The notes under the pieces were generated by a model, which saw nothing but the letters and a program-made list of their open reading frames with translations, did no database searches and was not told the origin of the DNA. Below, in pieces: positions 62,048-64,000 of a stretch of 64,000 bases of DNA; the stretch's first letter is position 1; each line of letters starts with the position of its first letter. The stretch lies in the NCBI GenBank assembly GCA_948467675.1, contig CAOKFI010000011.1:1-64000 (forward strand). The letters are read 5' to 3'. The position numbers were made by a program, and so were the translations under genes. Source of the stretch: an uncultured Porphyromonadaceae bacterium (GTDB taxonomy: Bacteria; Bacteroidota; Bacteroidia; Bacteroidales; Muribaculaceae).

Positions 62048-63460
62048 ATGATGAAAATTCAGAACCAGACCAACAGTACATATAGCCCCGGCATGCCAGT
62101 CAAGGGGATAAGAGGACAGATTCTGTCGTTTCATGACGATCCGTTTCTGAAGGAGCCTCATGAATGTTACGACTACATTGACGACGGCCTCATAGTAATA
62201 CAGAACGGTCATATAATAGACTCCGGCGAGTATCAGGATACTGTGTGTAAATATCCTGACATTACCGATCTGGATGTATATGATGATGCCTTGATAGTGC
62301 CGGGGTTCATAGACTGTCATGTCCACTATGTGCAGTCGCCTATGATCGGTTCGTTCGGCGATACACTGCTCGACTGGCTGAAACAGTATACATTTCCGAC
62401 AGAGTCAATGTTCGTCGACAAGGGATTTGCCGACGAAGTGGCCCGCGAATTTTTCAAACAGCTGCTCGAGCATGGCACTACGACCGCAAACGTATTTGCC
62501 ACGACTTTCGAGACATCGGTCGATGCCTTCTTTGAAGAATCGGAACGTTACGATACCCGTATGATTTCAGGGAAAGTGCTACAGGACCGGAATCTGCCGG
62601 ACTCTCTGAAAGACCGCTCCGCGGAAGAATCGGTTGTGCTGGCAGAAAGACTTCTAAAAAAATGGCACCGCCGCGGACGTCAGCTATATGCCGTGATACC
62701 TCGCTTCGCTCCTACATCGACGCCGCAGCAACTCCGTCTGGCCGGCGAACTATACCAGCGCTATATAGATCAGGATGTGTACATGCACACTCATCTGGAC
62801 GAAGCACAAAGCGAGATCGACTGGGTAAAAGAACTGTATCCCGATCAGTCCAACTATACGGAGGTATACCGGAGTTTCGGACTGGTCGACAAACGATCGG
62901 TCATGGCTCACTGCTGTATAGTCACCGACGAAGAATGGGACACACTTCACCGCTGCGACTGCGGAGTGGCCCACTGCCCGTCGTCGAACCTGTTTTTAGG
63001 CGATGGCATGTTCAGATACTGGGAAGCCAAAAAGCGATCCCGTCCTGTAAGACTTGGGATAGGAACTGACGTAGGCGGTGGCACGAACTTTTCGATACCC
63101 CGACAACTTGGCGATGCCTACAAAGTGGCCATGCTGCAGAGCCGGAGTATCGATGCCTTAAAGAGCCTATATCTTGCCACCCGTGGCGGAGCCGAGACTT
63201 TGCATCTTGAGGATAAGATAGGATCCATCGCTCCCGGATACGAGGCCGATATAGCGGTCATCGACCTCAAACCATCGGAATTTATCGTTTGGCGCATGAA
63301 TTTTGCCGGTGACATATTCGAGAAATTGTTCGTGCTCATGACTCTCGGCCCAGACAATATCAACAGGGCTACATACGTGTCCGGCCGCAAGGTCTACGAC
63401 AGAGACCGCGAGAAGCGATATATGTATGCAGCCGAACTCGACGCTGTTATTCAGATATAA
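62048..63460 (+). CDS. guaD: Guanine deaminase
   Basis: 470 aa amidohydrolase. Zinc and substrate motifs in order are FIDCHVHYVQSP, HTHLDEA, MAHCC, the proton-shuttle region AHCPSSNLFLG and GTDVGGGTNFS. It converts guanine to xanthine and ammonia in purine breakdown. The first two codons are both ATG; the second could be used. No xanthine dehydrogenase or uptake gene is in view. It follows the HxlR regulator on the same strand. Confidence 0.92.
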   Translation: MMKIQNQTNSTYSPGMPVKGIRGQILSFHDDPFLKEPHECYDYIDDGLIVIQNGHIIDSGEYQDTVCKYPDITDLDVYDDALIVPGFIDCHVHYVQSPMIGSFGDTLLDWLKQYTFPTESMFVDKGFADEVAREFFKQLLEHGTTTANVFATTFETSVDAFFEESERYDTRMISGKVLQDRNLPDSLKDRSAEESVVLAERLLKKWHRRGRQLYAVIPRFAPTSTPQQLRLAGELYQRYIDQDVYMHTHLDEAQSEIDWVKELYPDQSNYTEVYRSFGLVDKRSVMAHCCIVTDEEWDTLHRCDCGVAHCPSSNLFLGDGMFRYWEAKKRSRPVRLGIGTDVGGGTNFSIPRQLGDAYKVAMLQSRSIDALKSLYLATRGGAETLHLEDKIGSIAPGYEADIAVIDLKPSEFIVWRMNFAGDIFEKLFVLMTLGPDNINRATYVSGRKVYDRDREKRYMYAAELDAVIQI

Positions 63461-63482
63461 GAATATGTCTGGGCACTTTGTC

Positions 63483-64000
63483 TTATTTGGCACATGTCCC
63501 CCAGGTAGAGCGGTCGAGGTTTCGGTATGATATGGCTTCGGCCATATGACTTACGAGAATCGGTGCAATGGCAGCATCTTCGACCGAGAGAGTTCCTGAG
63601 TAGTCAAGGTCTGCGATTGTGCGGGATACTTTGCGTATGCGGTCGTAGGCACGGGCAGACATGTCGAATCTCTTCATGGCGGTTTCGAGCACACTCATAC
63701 AGGCATCATCGAAACGGCAGTACCGCTCAAGCAACCTGGGTGTCATCTGGGCATTGCAATGTACTCCCGCAATGGAGTTGAAGCGGTGGCTCTGAACCGC
63801 ACGGGCACGCACCACCCTCTCCCGAATGGCGGCACTCGGTTCGCCTGGAGCCGCATCAGACAGTTCGTCGAAAGGCACCGGCATGATTTCCACCTGCAGA
63901 TCGACACGATCGAGCAACGGCCCTGAAATACGACCGAGATACTTCCGAACCTGTCCCGGAGCACATGTACACTCCTTAGTCGGATGGTTGTAATAGCCAC
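63483..64000 (-). CDS. ComM/YifB-like Mg-chelatase-type AAA+ ATPase, C-terminal part
   Basis: The last about 171 codons of a larger gene whose start lies beyond the right edge. The visible part has YYNHPTKECTCAP with the conserved cysteines, the ISGPLLDRVDLQVE segment of the Mg-chelatase fold, and the C-terminal helical domain (ARAYDRIRKVSRTIADL). E. coli-type ComM is a branch-migration helicase used in natural transformation; the Bacteroidales role is not established. The frame runs to the window edge without a stop. Confidence 0.9.
   Translation of the reverse strand, partial: GYYNHPTKECTCAPGQVRKYLGRISGPLLDRVDLQVEIMPVPFDELSDAAPGEPSAAIRERVVRARAVQSHRFNSIAGVHCNAQMTPRLLERYCRFDDACMSVLETAMKRFDMSARAYDRIRKVSRTIADLDYSGTLSVEDAAIAPILVSHMAEAISYRNLDRSTWGTCAK

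Overview
This 64 kb window is a chromosomal segment of a Bacteroidales bacterium with roughly balanced base composition; a Muribaculaceae-like gut member is my inference, not something the sequence proves. The phylum call rests on many upstream regions carrying the Bacteroidetes promoter (a TAnnTTTG -7 element, often with TTG 19-20 bp upstream), weak Shine-Dalgarno sites, and Bacteroidales-type genes: a two-gene 2-oxoacid:ferredoxin oxidoreductase, a GlmU-like sugar nucleotidyltransferase, a TonB receptor with an HMA partner, DUF6452/DUF6048, DUF4199, and RNase H with a viroplasmin-type N-terminus. Most of the window is core genome. There is no CRISPR array, prophage, insertion sequence or rRNA operon.

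Layout. 1-7.3 kb: the end of tRNA-Thr(UGU), Xaa-Pro aminopeptidase, a gamma-carbonic-anhydrase-like protein, an esterase, rpsU-xerC-hpf, a formate/nitrite channel and class II fructose-bisphosphate aldolase. 7.5-15.5 kb: a co-directional run of five exported proteins, namely a frameshifted beta-propeller/OmpA-like protein, a TPR protein with a C-terminal caspase (C14) domain, a DUF4384-like protein, a small periplasmic protein and a transglutaminase-like protein. This is the best candidate for an undescribed system. 15.6-21.1 kb: a tripartite RND efflux operon. 21.2-28.4 kb: ychF, a TonB receptor/HMA metal pair (minus), an OmpA-family protein and a CPA2 antiporter. 28.4-33.7 kb: rfbC, the GlmU-like protein, a proline-rich lipoprotein, and korAB. 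The lipoprotein and korB converge on a 37-bp perfect palindrome.

33.8-46.4 kb is almost entirely minus strand. It opens with a decayed carboxypeptidase-regulatory-like gene. Then come an operon of DPM synthase, dihydroorotase, a PMCA-type Ca2+ ATPase and an esterase; and a second tight run of peptidase D, muramidase, shikimate kinase, alanine dehydrogenase, RNase H and a MATE transporter. 46.5-53.2 kb: a 56-residue membrane protein missed by ordinary ORF cut-offs, an OmpH-like lipoprotein, a DUF6291-type protein, an arginine block (argR, GNAT, argG, argC) and gltX. 53.3-59.6 kb: thymidine kinase, DUF3108, DUF4199, a glycosyltransferase, a nitroreductase, DUF6452, DUF6048, a short-chain dehydrogenase and rpiB. 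59.6-64 kb: an AAE-type transporter, an HxlR regulator, guanine deaminase and the C-terminal part of a ComM-like ATPase cut by the window edge.

The caspase cluster is linked by more than proximity. The propeller protein and the caspase protein share a homologous middle domain of about 130-150 residues, and all five products carry export signals. The propeller gene is interrupted by one reading-frame shift near 8310.
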